A stretch of 64,000 bases of DNA from Acanthaster planci (GCF_001949145.1 NW_019091359.1:3480154-3544153); one strand, 5' to 3'. Counted from the stretch's first letter, positions 51,501 through 63,919 are shown. A program made the numbers and translations. Notes: generated by a model from the sequence alone, not told the origin.

Positions 51501-52293
51501 GAAACTTAAAAGTAGTGTGTTTGAGTCCATTTCATTTTCCTTTAACCATGCACTAGAACAAAGAAATCCCCCTGACAATGTATCTTACCTCATCTGTTGT
51601 AACAGGTGGGCGAAACTTCTCGGAGAGTGTACTCCAATGAGCTTCTACATACTGCTTCAAGATCAGAGAAGCAAGCTACAAAGTAACCAAAAAACAAAAC
51701 AGACATACCTGATATTTTTAACACAACAAAGTTATAAAACAAAAGTAATCTGTGACAACAGAAGTTGGTATTTACACCTATAATATGTCCGATTTTAAAA
51801 ACAATGATGGTGTACCTGTCTGATAGCTAAGGCTCCATTTGGGTCAAGGGTCAGCTGAGCAAGGTGAACTCCAAACTCTAAACAAGGAATTAAGAAGTCC
51901 AATAATAAGCCACTTTCCCATTTAAAGCTAGCCCAACTGCATCACTACGGTTGGGATTGTGTCTATTATACTTGGGATGAACAAATCTGCACATACACTG
52001 TAAATGCAGGTAGGGAGTACCAAACAGTTGACAACACTAGTCCAAACATAGTTACAAAACTACTTCAACTATGGTTTAACTGTACAACAAATTCTTGAGA
52101 AAAATTGCTCATAGAAAATTCATACCCTCTGTGACCTCCAGAACTTTGAGTTGTTCCTCGCCCATGTTCCTTACATCTTGCTGCGGGGAAAGAATTGCTG
52201 TCAGGCTATCACATATTGCATCTCGCAATGAACGGCTCACATCACCTCCATCAAATCCTGCCATCTTGACACTGAGTACGAGATCTTGAAAAC
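39592..52293 (-). CDS. IPO9: Importin-9
   Basis: Beta-karyopherin carrying histones H2A-H2B, ribosomal proteins and actin through nuclear pores with Ran. Coding exons high to low: 52264-52126, 51877-51816, 51675-51589, 51263-51062, 49870-49686, 49201-49082, 48620-48461, 47993-47842, 47499-47401, 47029-46920, 46260-46121, 45691-45613, 45421-45193, 45009-44931, 44656-44508, 44177-44049, 43296-43021, 42333-42167, 41894-41761, 41106-40982, 40563-40434, 39922-39834, 39708-39592. All phases agree and give 1052 aa (human 1041). The start ATG (MAGFDGG) lies 30 bases inside an exon that begins at 52293, so a 5' UTR exon lies upstream. The protein is collinear with human IPO9: [77 protein letters not shown], and terminal [15 protein letters not shown]-repeat helices dominate; acidic loops (DEDDD; a Glu/Asp-rich run in exon 40563-40434; EEEDDPDAL) match the histone-contacting acidic segments. 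No defect seen. Confidence 0.97.
40639..40852. mobile_element. MITE with terminal inverted repeats, copy 2 (IPO9 intron)
   Basis: Begins ta|ggggtccattt...tgtccctgttacat and ends atgtaacagggacac...ggacccc|ta. It is the inverse orientation of the element at 18651 and nearly the same length. The ta on each side fits a mariner-type target duplication. Confidence 0.82.
42530..42655. mobile_element. Short MITE-like inverted repeat (IPO9 intron)
   Basis: Left end gcggtggtgccacactc and right end gagtgcggtgccaccac are inverted copies with few mismatches around a spacer of about 85 bp. No coding capacity. Confidence 0.6.
43800..44015 (+). mobile_element. Dispersed repeat family A, copy 4 (IPO9 intron)
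   Basis: The longest copy: begins ttgagcagaagcaccccc and ends ggagcctccgttgct...ctcttggtccagctcgagg. Against it the other copies show internal deletions. Confidence 0.8.
48743..48917. mobile_element. hAT-like MITE with short inverted ends and direct repeat (IPO9 intron)
   Basis: Ends caggggtgtga and tcacacccctg are perfect 11-bp inverted repeats. The direct repeat tacatt flanks the element at 48737-48742 and 48918-48923. The cagggg-type end is typical of hAT elements, which usually make 8-bp duplications; only 6 bp match here. Internal motifs agctgaaa/agctaaaaagc also mirror each other. Confidence 0.8.
50234..50592. mobile_element. hAT-like element rich in gacttg repeats, running into a gap
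   Basis: Left end cagagttgttgactcaag and right end ccacctctg (complement cagaggtgg) resemble the cagaggtgg ends of hAT elements. The interior repeats gacttgtgacttgactt in both complements. It inserted after ctgtaagc of a 53-bp tandem unit; the right-hand target duplicate, if present, is hidden in the gap that starts immediately after. Confidence 0.6.
50593..50901. other. Assembly gap (309 N) in an IPO9 intron
   Basis: Bounded on the left by the end of a hAT-like element and on the right by a 53-bp tandem array, so repeats probably caused it. The flanking IPO9 exons 51263-51062 and 49870-49686 join in frame (RVLT into EFTRDV). Confidence 0.95.
50902..51061. repeat. IPO9: 53-bp tandem array containing copies of an IPO9 5' splice site
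   Basis: The junction motif ttacctgtaagc recurs at 50952, 51005 and 51058 with exactly 53-bp spacing; a copy partly hidden by Ns would start at 50899. On the transcribed (minus) strand each reads gcttacag|gtaaat, the same as the true donor of IPO9 exon 51263-51062. A further copy sits at 50222 beyond the gap. Units share attttctgct and tctatccaattg. Confidence 0.9.
51329..51421. repeat. IPO9: Tandem array, 3 copies of a 32-bp unit (IPO9 intron)
   Basis: The unit aaatgttccattccacaagg plus cgaagctgagtg occurs three times without mismatches, between exons 51675-51589 and 51263-51062. Repetitive frames over it are artefacts. Confidence 0.92.
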
Positions 52294-53111
52294 CTGAAAA
52301 TGTGATGGATATCCAAAGCAACATGAGTTTTTTTTAAAGGTAGTAAATATTTTACCTTAAACCCATGCTAATTTGGTTTACCTTTTTTTACATGGCAACT
52401 AAACAAGCACAGTGAGTGAATTGGGAGACTTAGACCTGTTACCACAACTCTTCATCTGGCTCTATGCCTACACAGTCACTGCAAATTTCATATTTACCAG
52501 ATGAATTTCAGAAATAGTGCAATTCGGAATTTATTTCCAAAGCCACAGATCATAATAAGAAGACTATCTACCCCAGCTGGACCAAGAGAGGGTGCAATTC
52601 TCCTGGCGACGGAAGCTTCTGAGGTAGGAACTGCACTTAGCTGCTTCACAAATGACTATTCAATGCATAATTTACAGTGGAAAAAGCCTTGAGCTGGTTG
52701 TCACACAAGGGACCGGGAACAAGGCCTATCAGTTCAAGTATAATTGAATTTTTAAAATTTGCCCGCTAGTACAGCGCTAGTATGTCTGAGTGAAGGGGTC
52801 AGACAGTTGCATACTGCCTAGTTGCTAAAATCTTTATCTGGAAAGTATTTCAAATTTTTTAAAGAAATACCTTAAAAATGAACTAAGCCTATATACTCTC
52901 CATAGATTTTGTACACAACCAACAACATGGAGTCAGCATGATGCTGAAATGACATGAATGAGATTTACATGATTTTTTATCATTATTTCATGCCATACAT
53001 AAAATGTACAGGTAGGCCTGGGCCTATTTTTCACATACAGCCAGGTTGTGAAATTAGGTCTACGGCCCATCTCTATTATTTTATTATTATTATGAAATAT
53101 TATTATTCCAA

Positions 53112-53152
53112 ATCAGATAAAAATAATTTTAATAAAATTATTTTTATCTGAT
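53112..53152. repeat. Perfect hairpin, 19-bp stem and 3-base loop
   Basis: Left arm 53112-53130 (atcagataaaaataatttt) is the exact reverse complement of 53134-53152. The loop is aat. It ends 7 bases before the MITE at 53160. Confidence 0.9.
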
Positions 53153-53159
53153 CAAATTC

Positions 53160-53397
53160 GGAAAGAGTTCCATGAATAGACACCACTTATTTTTCCCTAA
53201 AGTGATACATTATCCATCAGAAACCGATAACATTTCCCCCAAAGCCAAATTTAGCCGGGAAAACATGGAAAATATCGAAGCATGGGCCTACTTTGAAAAA
53301 GTCCTTCTGGGCCCCAGGTTTAGCATGCCGAGTATTTTTCAGCCCATTCTCATTGCGAACAAGGTGTCAAGTTAATTCCGTGTATAGAGCTCTTTCC
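53160..53397. mobile_element. MITE family F, copy 1
   Basis: Left end ggaaagagttccatgaatag and right end tatagagctctttcc are imperfect inverted repeats of about 20 bp. Related elements are at 54009-54170 and 20342-20400. Confidence 0.6.
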
Positions 53398-53581
53398 TGT
53401 ATGGAATATGGACCGACGTATTACTAAGATTTACCGTTTCCTCAAGATTTTGAAGTGGAAGTCAGCACCACTGTCAAAAACTCAATTTCGTCACCTCCAC
53501 TTCAATGCATGCGACACACGGCNGTGAAACTTGGTGATTTTCTATCTTGTAAATCCTGCTGCATCTTAAGATTAACTGACG

Positions 53582-56500
53582 ATGAAATCCATCCTGATTC
53601 TCCCACTGTTATTGGTGGGGTTATCTGCCTCTGTTTTAGCAGGAAAACAGGAGAAAATCAACACCGATTTGGTGAATTCTAACGTGGAAAGGACGATTGA
53701 TCTCGTCTCGCAACTTGTTAAGATCAGTTCCATCATTTCCCTCAGGAATGACGGTTCGTCGGCAGTGAAAAGTTTCTTGCTAGCTGTGGACGCAAAAAGG
53801 GCTCAGCATCTTTCATATCTTGGTGCCGGGGTGGGTTTTTTTATGTGTTATCTCCATGTGCACCTGCACAAATGTCTACAAGGTTTAATTGATCGTCATG
53901 ATGGTCATGGTTGGTCTGGCAGTTATTGGGAGGAGGGGCTGGGGTGCTGTTTTTCGTTTATTTATTCATTTGTTTCCAGTTTTTGCCAGTCCCATTATTA
54001 TTATTTTTGGAAAGAGTTTTACATACAGACAACACTTATTTTTCCATAAAATGTCGTGACAGCCGTGAGAAAGTGATAGCTGAGAAAAGTCTTAAGCATT
54101 TCAGACAAGTCTCACACTGTTTGTGTACAGGGGTGTCAAGCAAGTGTTGTCCGTATATGGAACTCTCTCCTTTTTTTAAATGCTGTTCAGCACAATCTTG
54201 TACATGTATTCTCCATTTTATTCTCCATCTGGAGTTGATTTACCTGTGAATGAAATTTATTTGAAATTCATTCCTCAACTGGGGAAGGAGTACAATAGAT
54301 TTACCCAAGAATCAGGATTGCTCTTGGCACTGTTAAAGCTTTTAACTTAAGATTGAAAAACAAATGTTTTGTTGGGGGAACAGTGTTTTAACCTGATGCC
54401 ATTTTCTCGATTGTTCACAAGTACGCTGTACAAAGTTGACGCGTTTTCTACATGCAACAGATTGGCATTGCTTATTGGAGGTGACACATTCTAGGGCTGT
54501 GCTGAATATTTGAATATGTGGTCTATTATTGAATATTCAAAGAACGCGGGATGGAAATGTGGCAACCAGTGTTTACTAATGGTGTGGTTATACTACACTC
54601 CAGCCCTATAGCATGCAAGCTTACAGGTGTAGGTTCTAAAAACATTGATGTTGCAAGATGATTTCTGCAAGTTAATTCATAGAACTTTGTTGTCTGTGTG
54701 TTTTTTATATGTTCATGAGTTAAATTTCAGGTTGTTATGCTCGTTCTTAACTTGAAGCGAGCCTGCTTCTGCAAAATTTCTTGCCGTAGCGCAAGGTTTA
54801 TTTCCCACCTGTCTAGATGCATCATAGACACTTGCCTCTTGATACACAGACATCATTGGTCAGTTTGTTGCCGCCGTGATTACCTGACTGGCGTTTTGCA
54901 TAGTGGTGTAAATTGTTCATAATTCTTAAGAATTGTTGACTGTAGAAATTTTGACATAGATTGAGGCAAGTTAAGTTATCCCTTTTGAAGCAGTTTTTGG
55001 TAGTTTTGTTCCCATTCATGCCATTCAATCGGCAACGAAAAAATTGATCCAAAAAAAAAATTTACAACCTACCAACCCTATTTTTGAGAGAAATGTAATT
55101 GGAAGCAAAAACATTTATTTGGCCTTATTCATCAAACAATTTAAAAGGGATATGAATTTTCAACAGGGCAAGAAGTAGTGCTCATCTCTTAAAACTTGCT
55201 AAAAGGTGGCTGGAGATCCTAGACGTGAGCAGCTATGATTATAATGTACAGTTGTGTGCGTTATTTCAACTGATTTTGTGTATGGTTTAATCATCAACAA
55301 TCTGCCAGGCTGTACAACCAAATATTCAGATATTCGATGGAATTGAAGGTCGAATATTGGAATAGTGAGTTATTAAAATTGACTCAGCCCTAACATGTTT
55401 CTCAGTCTCCTATTCAATTTTTCTACATTCTGGCAATAACAGACCTTTTCAGGTTTTTTGAGATACACTGTAATGAAGAAAAGAGATGTCAGAAGGCACT
55501 TTTTTGTAAAAAATTTCCTAATTTGAAAATTTCATGTCATAACCGGTAATATTGATATGTTATATTTGACAATAAACAATAAACCTGGGGTTAGGAACCT
55601 GTAAACATCGGCAGCAGCCTGCTCTATTGTATATTTTGGATATTGTTCAATAGAGATGGTTGTATAGAAGAAGGTGTTATTTTGTTTCAGAGTAAAGTCA
55701 AAAAGATCAATTAAAACATTACATTATTTCCCTTGCAGTTAAAATCAGACGATGATAAAAAGGACCTAAAAGTGACCAGAACAGAAGTCCCTGGTAACAG
55801 GTAAGTGAAAAATAAGAATGACAAACCCTTCCTCAAATTGTAGCTGTCTTATTTTGTCACAAAGATGGATACAACTTGTGAGAACAAAATTTGGGGGGGG
55901 GGGAGATACATGTATATGTGAGTATTTTTACCCTAGCATCAATCCCTTAAACTGAGTCATTAGTATTATGTAAAGTGTTCTGGCAATTTAAATAGTCCGT
56001 AGTGATCTCTGTTGACTAAGAAAAGGATCATGTGACCTTTTATCATTGCTAATGATACTGAGAATGGATCAAAATATGATATTGCATCTTTAAATTCAAG
56101 TGTAGCTTGATCTCCATTTACATCACCTTTGTAAATGATCAGCCCTCAATTGTAAAGTTCAGTCACAAATTTGATGGCATTTCATTACTAAAAAGGCTGT
56201 AGTATAAATGAGGTAAATTTCATGCATCAGTTGAATGCTTATCTTTCCTTATAGCGATGGTACATTTTACAAGGTTGAGCTGAGCAAGAGCCTTGGTGCA
56301 GGAGACACTGTCGATGTCACCGTGGACACCATCTTCACCAAAGATTTGCGTCCCTATCCAGCTGAGATACCTCAGAGTGAGAAGCAGTACATGGAGTTCA
56401 AGGGCAACGTGTATTTCTACTCTCCTTACAAGACAGAGTCCCAGACAACAGAAGTCAAGCTAGCATCATCAACGATTGAGTTCTATAGCAAGATTAACCC

Positions 56501-59500
56501 AGTCACACAGAGTGATTCTACCATCTCCTATGGGCCTTATGACAATGTCGGGCCATTTTCTGAGGTAAAACCTTATTATGTGATTCAGTAAAACCCATTC
56601 AATGCAGTAAGCATTTTGGACACCTTTTTCATGATATTGACCAAGTTAAAGTTGACCATTTGTAGCAGAGAGTAATACAAACTGAATCTGCATGAATCCT
56701 AGAAATCTACTGTCAGAAGTTGCATTTAGTTTAATACCACGGTGAATTTCACCTACTCACTAATCTAATAGGATTTTAGAATATTAATTTCAACATGCCG
56801 TCTTGGACAAGAATGCCCTGGGCTTCTGAACTAGATTTAGCTTTTGGAGGGTATACTTGTTTGGGTGTCACCCAAACATCTTGTAACAGCTATCAGGATT
56901 ATATTGGTACACTTGCTGTATGCAGTGAGTCGGTTCTTGCTATGTGACCATTGCATGTACTTGGGAATGATTACTGCTGCCGCTAGCTGCATCCTCGTAC
57001 ATGGTCAGTAAATGGGCTCTCTCTTTAACTGACATAAATTCCTAAAGTTGTTCTTGAAACTGGAAGTTGGTATTCTGAGCATTTTTCTGAAGTACAGTAA
57101 ACTCCAGCTAAGTCGGCACTCTTGGGACTCAAGAAATTATGATGATTTACGCGAATGCCGACTTTTGCTGTAAGTCATCATTTTGCTGACTTACACGTAC
57201 ACATGTATTTTCTATGTACATTAGGATTCCTCGCAATATTTCAATGGCTTTGATTTACCCTGGTTTATTTCTTCCTCCGTGGTCGATCCCAGCAAATTCG
57301 TTCTCGATTATTATCCTCACGGGCTGCAAGTTCGATAATTGATCATGTGCCCCTAAGGACGAAGCAGGGACAGCGAGCCACTTACATATCACATCACGAC
57401 TCGACAGTGCAGTACATTCATGTACATGGTATAGTTACGGTACAGAAAATATGTACTCATCCACGCACGCGCATTGGTTAAGTTCGTTCAATATAGTCTG
57501 GATACCAGACCCGATAATTCTGACTACCCGAAGGATCATCATCAAGGGTCGTCAGGGAGTCTTTGGGCAGGGAACCAGACTACGTTCAATAAGGTGACCT
57601 CCAAAATGGACAGAGCACATGCGTGTAGCACTAGAGAGGTTACTGGTATTGATGTACTCATGCTGGCTGCACTTGACACTTCTTGGCAACCGCAAGCAAA
57701 GGAAACTGATACCGAAGCACGATTTTTTTTTTAATGACGACTTACACAAAGGAATTTTTGTGGTTTTGTGGAAAAGGGACTGAGAAAAACATGCCGACTT
57801 ATATGAAATGACGACTTATAAATGCCGAGTTAGAAATGAAATTTTCAATGGAAATGCATTACAGACGATCAGGACTTTTGTCAAACGGCCGACTTAGACG
57901 ATATGACAGGTCACGTGATGCCGACTTAGTCAGAGTTTACTGTCTATCAATTCTGAAGTTGCTGATAGTTTACAACTTGGACTTGTCTCAGCAGTTGAAA
58001 CAAACTACATCCAAACCCATGCAATGTTCCTGTAACAATATAACTTCATTAAAGTATAACATCAATAAAAATTACTATCATTGTAAGTCCTGATGATCAT
58101 CTCGGACTGTCATCTTTCCTTTTTAGGAGAAGATCAGGATCCACTATGAGAACAACAATCCTTTCCTTGTTGTTACCAGCATGACCCGTGTCATTGAGGT
58201 ATCCCACTGGGGTAACATAGCAGTGGAAGAGACCTATGACATCTACCATTCAGGAGCCAAGTTGAAGGGGTCATTCTCTCGCTATGATTATCAGCGGATG
58301 CAGGATGGGTACTCATCCATCAAGTCCTTCAAGGTAAGGGTTAAGGATCTGGGTTGTTTTGGGGCCTCTCTTTCTGTGGCATATTTAACCTACTCCAAGG
58401 AACCTAGTGTGGACAAGCTTCTAGGATGAAGCATGCCAGTGATTGAATCTCTATTATTGGTTCACCTTGGTTGAGATGGAATCTTAAGTAATGTCAACCA
58501 GTGATATTGTCTCAAGCTCTTACATTCCTTTGATCAGGTGTAATGAAAGCCTGTGATAAATAGGAGTGTATTCTATTAATCATGTTCAGACCTGCTGAAG
58601 AGAGCCCCCTAGTGTCCCCACACTCCTAATACTTAACAGGCGATAGCTTTTTTTTTTTACATGTTTTAATGTATAAAATACAGAGATCTGTATTGAGAAG
58701 CTAAACAAAAATGTCTCAGTAGCTGGCTTCCACCTGTTTGTTTTCAAATCTTGTATAGACCATTTTGCCTGCCTCAGCAAAAGATGTGTACTACCGCGAT
58801 GAGATTGGTAACATTTCCACCAGCAACCTGCTTGAACATGAGGATCACGTGGAGTTGGAGCTACGACCTCGATTCCCACTGTTTGGTGGTTGGAAGACCC
58901 ACTATGTCATTGGGTATAACCTGCCTAGCTATGAGAATCTCTATAATGCTGGTAAGTTGAATGACTTTCAGACTTATGAGTGCATTCTGGACCGTAAATT
59001 AGGCAAATAAAATGGTAAGACAAAGCGTACAAGTACAAGCAATTTTGTGCTGCTTTTTTCAGTTTTTGATCAAACCCATATCAATTTGTCTGAGAACATG
59101 CTGTCACTGGTCAAATGTCCTTAGCACAAAACAAGAGTAACAGCATAAACAGGATTTAGCTTTTTAGAATTTTTACTCAGGTATTTCCATTCAACATTTT
59201 GTCTGGCTGCATCTTGCTTTGGTTGGACGAATACTCAAAGTGGTTGGAAAATGTCTGATGACCAATGTCTGATAACCAGCTGTAAAATTAACTGCATTCC
59301 CTGTTCATGGAATGAAAAGCTTATGTTAATGTTTCCATTAATGTGACTGTCTTTGTAACTGTGCGTATTGATGGTTTGTGATGTGACAGACCTTGGCAAA
59401 TATGGGAATTCCTGATTGTTAAAATTTAAATGTACCTTCAATAAGAACAATTTTATCATACAACACTAACACTTCATATTTCTTTCTAGTACATGCGAGA

Positions 59501-62500
59501 TACATATCTTCATTCATGGTCTTATGATGACTCTCATTAAGTTTCATTAAGTTGAAAACTTTTGCCTTTTTCTGTAGGAGACAAGTACATCTTGCTTATG
59601 CGTCTTCTTGACCATGTCTTTGATGACATGGTTGTGGATGAACTCACTGTGAAAGTGATTCTCCCTGAAGGATGCAAGTAAGTAAATCTGTGCATCCAAT
59701 ACACATTGGTGTTAAGAGTTCAGTTACCAAAAAAGCTCCATCCTCTTTGAGTGATCCCCTTTTACCACTGCCTAGGTGTTCAACATTGATTATGGTGCTT
59801 GTATTGCGGCCTACAGCATGATCCATGGCCATATGGTGTAATAGGTTTATGACCTCTGGCTCATGCCCCCTGGCAAAGAAACTGATAAATGGGAGAACCA
59901 AAAATGCAGGACTTGGTAGCTGTAGGCGGCAGAGTGCCGGTATGGTGTTCCAGCAGTCATAACTTAAAAATATGGTATTAGATTACGACAGTTTTAGAAA
60001 GCTGGATTGCATTCAAAATTATTCCTAGAAAAAAGCTGCTGTGTTCAGGGTTGTCATCCAAGCTTCTAGTTTAACTTTTCAGGCTTGCTGACATACCAAA
60101 TGTTTGGATGAATTTGTTGACAGGGACATTGATTTAAAGACGTCCTTTGACATCGAGCGTAAGTCAGATGAGCTTCATTTTACCTATCTTGATACCATTG
60201 GTCGTCCTGTCATTGTCGCTCGGAAGACCAACTTGGTCGAACAACACATTGCTGACTTTGAGGTTGGTATTCAATCATAGGTCAGGATTGTGAATAGATT
60301 TAATTTGAATGGATACATCTCAAGTCACATGATGGAATTCGATGTTCTTGCTCCTTTTGTTTTTAAAGTTTAACCATATGCTGCCGGGTAGCCTGGTTTC
60401 GGGCACATAGGCTTTATACACAAAACTGGGGAGCCTGAAACCGGACAAAAGAGCTGGGCCTTGTCACAGAAGACTGTGCTCGGCACAAAAGACCGAGCTT
60501 CTGGGAATTGCCAACATTTTTTTCAGTTGTCAATAGCGGAGGAAATCCGTCCTTATTTTGAGAGATTATACCACTGTTTGCAGCATTCAGCATGAGCAGA
60601 TTACCACCGGGGAAAAAAATGCTCCTGCTATGAGAATTACATACCGCTGCACGCTAATCTGGCCCCCATTGAAATGAAGTCAGTAGTGCACTGAGCCATT
60701 TTTTGGGTACAAAAGAAAGTTACATAAAACTGCACAATCTGGGCTCTTTTTACAAGGTGGAAGGCCTGGCTGAAATACTCAGGCGTCAATAGATGATGTC
60801 TGTCAGATTAGAGTAGCAACCAGACAGCCATTTATGTGTGTAAAACGTCTAGTAAATGAAGCTATGATTTTTTTAAGAATTTTGAAAATGGAAAATCTTG
60901 AAAATCTCTTTGTTTTACGTCATGCAACTTCAAATTCCACCCTGCAGCAAGTAGTTTACATGTGTTTCTATATCTGTTATGTCTCCGCGTTTTTTTTTGG
61001 TCGTCAAAATTAAATATAAACATGATAATTACTTTGTGCAGGACTTGATTGTTGACTTCAACCATTTTGTCTTTGAGTCTTGATAACAGGATTTAAAAGA
61101 GACAGTTTTTGGTCATTAATTAATGGATTGAATTATCCTGTTCATTGATACTGATCTAGTAGATGTAGTTTGGTTGGATCCATTGTTATTTCATCTAATC
61201 TGATTGGATATGATTGAATTTGTTCGACAGCTGCACTACTCCTTCAACAAGATCCTTCTTCTCCAGGAACCTCTCCTCGTTGTCGGTGCTTTCTTCATCC
61301 TCTTCTTTACTGTCATCATTTTGGTTCGTCTGGATTTCTCCATTGCTAAGGTAACGTGTTAAAATCCTAAAAGATCTCATCCATGAGGGACAAAATTACT
61401 TGGAAGTTTCTGTACTCTTTGCACTATAATTAGCTGTTCCCAATCTTGGGAACATCTTTTGTAATCGTTAAAGTTGTTTTTTTCTTTTTCTGCTGTTTTT
61501 TTCTAAGGGGCACTTTGGCAATTATTTTCAGTCTGATCAATTTCAAACTTAGTATAGTAATTAACCATCATCAGAAGATGTGCCCCAAAACTTTTTGTAA
61601 TTGTGACTTCATCAGGATTATGTGACCTCCATTCAAAATTTTATTCTTTACAATCTAATAACTGGTAAACTATTTGACCGATTTAACTCAAATTTGGTAT
61701 GCACATAGTCAGGGACGTGTTTTTATGAAAATTGATATCTTGACTTCATGTGACCTCTACTTCCGGTTTGATCGGAACTTGTATTTTAACACACAAATCG
61801 TCATATCTCATGAACTATACGTTCAATTGCAGTGATATTTGGTTTTTTGTTATACAAGCAACTTTTGCAATTATTTGTGATCCAAGTGATTGCAAACTTA
61901 TAATACTCGTTGACAGTCATCAAAAGACAATAAAAAACATTTTGGGAATAGCTTTGTGTTTGTTCACAAACACCACCTCGAGTTCTTCCTTAAGTCTGAC
62001 ACCTGCATGAATTAGTGTTGTCAGGTGGTGTTTTTTTGGGTCCTTCAATTAAAGTTTGGTCTATCCACTGTGAATTCCACAAAGAACGAGTGTGATGTAT
62101 TTTGAATGAAATAATGGGTGATGTGCTAGTGTGATGACTTCAGTTGAAGTAGTATTTACGCTAATGGCCAATCCTTCATTTTTCCTCCCCAATAGGTTAA
62201 TATACACAAATACCTGTGGTCACATATTTGACTTGGTATAAACTCTGATTGTTTTCCCATGCCATAAATACTGAGAATGATGAGGTTAATGTATCTTTAT
62301 TTTGATGGAATGTTCTTTTCAGTTATTTTGATGACTTTCCACTGAAAGCGTAGTTTGTTTGGCAGCCAGCATAACACAGTTCAAACTAACAGATTTGCAG
62401 TGTGCAGTTTGAAGTAGTGCTTTGACTGTTGTGTTTTTCAGGATGAAGCCAGTGAGTCACGCATGCGTATTGCTTCCTTGGTGGAATCTGTGGTGGAGGT

Positions 62501-63919
62501 GATTGAAAAGAAACGAACCTTGTATGGAAGCTATGATGATGCCATCACCAAGTTTAAGTCCACCAAGGATTCTACTGGTGAGCAATCAAGCTAAAAAGTC
62601 TGAAAAGAACTAACCTGTCCCCTTCTTGTTGTTTTCCAGATGGATTAAGACAAATTGTTTGGGTAGTCTCCACTCTTCAATTACACTGATGGTGAATAAA
62701 TTACGTTTTTACTTCTGGTAACTGTTCAAAGTTTGGACGAGTTTTGATGGAACAAATCAATGGAGGATTTGTCAGCCTCCGTTTTTAATGGCCTCTTCCC
62801 CACGGATGGATAAAGGCAGACTTTTAGGAGAGTATTAAAATCTCTGGTCCCTTGTGATTGCAGGGCATGGATGGAAACAATACTTTCGTAGTTTTTGAAT
62901 GCTATTTTCAATTTTGTTAAATGTTTGGTTATGTTCAGTGCAAAAAATGACAACTGAGCTTGAGAACATTTTTTCCTCTCTAAGCTCCATTGGGTTTGGG
63001 AATTAGCCAGTGATTACGGTTGTGGGCCAAGCTTTTCTGTTCTTATATTTGACCAGTCACAGACTTGTCCATTAAATCTTCATCTTTCCAAATCATGTTG
63101 AATCAAGCCATCATCATTTGCACAGGGACGCTTTGTCCTAATGTGATTCAAAGTATGAAAGCTGTATCATATCAATTGTTGGTGGATTCAGGAAAATCTC
63201 TGGCAAAAATACTAAGAGTGTTGAAGATAAAGATTTTAGCCGAGCTCTCTTCAGATACAGCTATCCATTTCAACTAAAGCTAGGCAATGCAAGTGCCAAT
63301 CCATGTTGAGTGGAGTTTTCAAAACCTTTAACCCTAACTGCCCAAAACCTGCCATACTCCAACAGCAGGTTTTTGAGGTTTTGGCAGGTTTGGTACCGTA
63401 CCTGAGGAACTTGTTGTTGAATTTTGTGATATTTGGGATGAAAGGCCCAGGGAGATGGTGTTGGATCCTGTGTGAGTTGGGACACACAGGGTTCATTGTG
63501 TGCAGTGTCTGGCTTGCTGTACCAATTGTTGGACTATGCTTGATTTTGTCAGGTTTGGTACTGTTCAGTGCAAGTCATCCTATACTGCATAGACCCATCC
63601 ATACCATATCACTCAAACTCCAACAGGCTCATTCTGTTGGAGTTTATCAGGTTTGGTACAGTAACCTGCATGTACAAGTACATAGACAAGTACATGCACC
63701 TGTTGGATTTTGTGAGGTTCAGTATGCTTTCTAGTGCAGGAGCCTAGGGGGTTAGAGTTAATAATTTTCTCAACATCCCCTTGCAACGTCCTCATTCTGA
63801 TTGCTCCAGGCTTTCAGGCCACTCTGAAGAAATTGGATGCTGAAGGTCGTGCCATGGACAAGAGCATCCAGTCTACTGTAGCTAGTCTGAAACAGGAAGG
63901 ATCAGATATAGCTGAAAAG
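53582..63919 (+). CDS. RPN1: Ribophorin I, OST complex subunit (3' end outside window)
   Basis: Non-catalytic subunit of the oligosaccharyltransferase of the rough ER, holding substrate and, in the translocon-bound complex, contacting the ribosome. Coding exons: 53582-53830, 55739-55800, 56255-56564, 58127-58333, 58759-58951, 59578-59677, 60124-60262, 61231-61350, 62442-62577, 63810-63919; phases agree and give 542 residues against 607 in human, so about 65 remain beyond the window. Signal peptide: [20 protein letters not shown]. Lumenal domain collinear with human RPN1: [50 protein letters not shown] with the conserved NIS sequon, [20 protein letters not shown]. Exon 61231-61350 holds the single membrane helix ([18 protein letters not shown]). 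The last two exons code the cytosolic helical tail ([15 protein letters not shown]). The first exon ends at an ordinary donor (gccggg|gtgggt). No defect seen. Confidence 0.96.
54009..54170. mobile_element. RPN1: MITE family F, copy 2 (RPN1 intron 1)
   Basis: Left end ggaaagagttttacatacag and right end gtccgtatatggaactctc are inverted repeats that extend about 27 bp (gacaacac against gtgttgtc). Shorter inside than the copy at 53160. Confidence 0.75.
54492..55392. mobile_element. RPN1: Probable hAT-like element of about 0.9 kb (RPN1 intron 1)
   Basis: Left end tagggctgtgctgaatattt and right end gactcagcccta are inverted, with further mirrored gaatattcaa-type motifs inside each end. No transposase frame is visible. 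An exact target duplication was not found, so the boundaries are tentative. Confidence 0.45.
57095..57943. mobile_element. RPN1: Element of about 0.85 kb with 25-bp inverted ends (RPN1 intron 3)
   Basis: Left end cagtaaactccagctaagtc and right end gacttagtcagagtttactg are inverted copies extending to tcggca/tgccga. The motif tgccgactt recurs inside near both ends. The interior is CpG-richer than the intron. The 86-codon open frame inside has no recognised transposase motif, so it is a non-autonomous element. Confidence 0.75.
60370..60905 (-). mobile_element. RPN1: Dispersed repeat family C, copy 2 (RPN1 intron 7)
   Basis: Reverse complement of the block at 25690-26190: shared ggtttcgggcac, cagattagcgtgc-type, tctgggctctttttacaagg and ctgtcagatta motifs, and then the acgtctagtaaatgaag end also found at 12690. 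Confidence 0.75.
63280..63740. repeat. RPN1: Diverged internal repeats based on aggtttggtac (RPN1 intron 9)
   Basis: The motif caggtttggtac recurs near 63383, 63550 and 63648, with a decayed version (gaggttcagtatgc) near 63715, often beside tgttggattttgt or its relatives. Spacing is irregular, so it is an old tandem or rearranged repeat. Confidence 0.45.

Larger units (their letters stand above)
52294..53581. promoter_or_regulatory. Divergent promoter interval between IPO9 and RPN1
   Basis: About 1.3 kb separate the IPO9 start-codon exon from the RPN1 start codon in head-to-head arrangement. It should hold the IPO9 5' UTR exon and both promoters. I see no TATA-type arrangement I would defend. 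It contains a perfect hairpin (53112-53152) and a MITE (53160-53397), so RPN1 upstream control sequence has been invaded by repeats. Confidence 0.4.
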
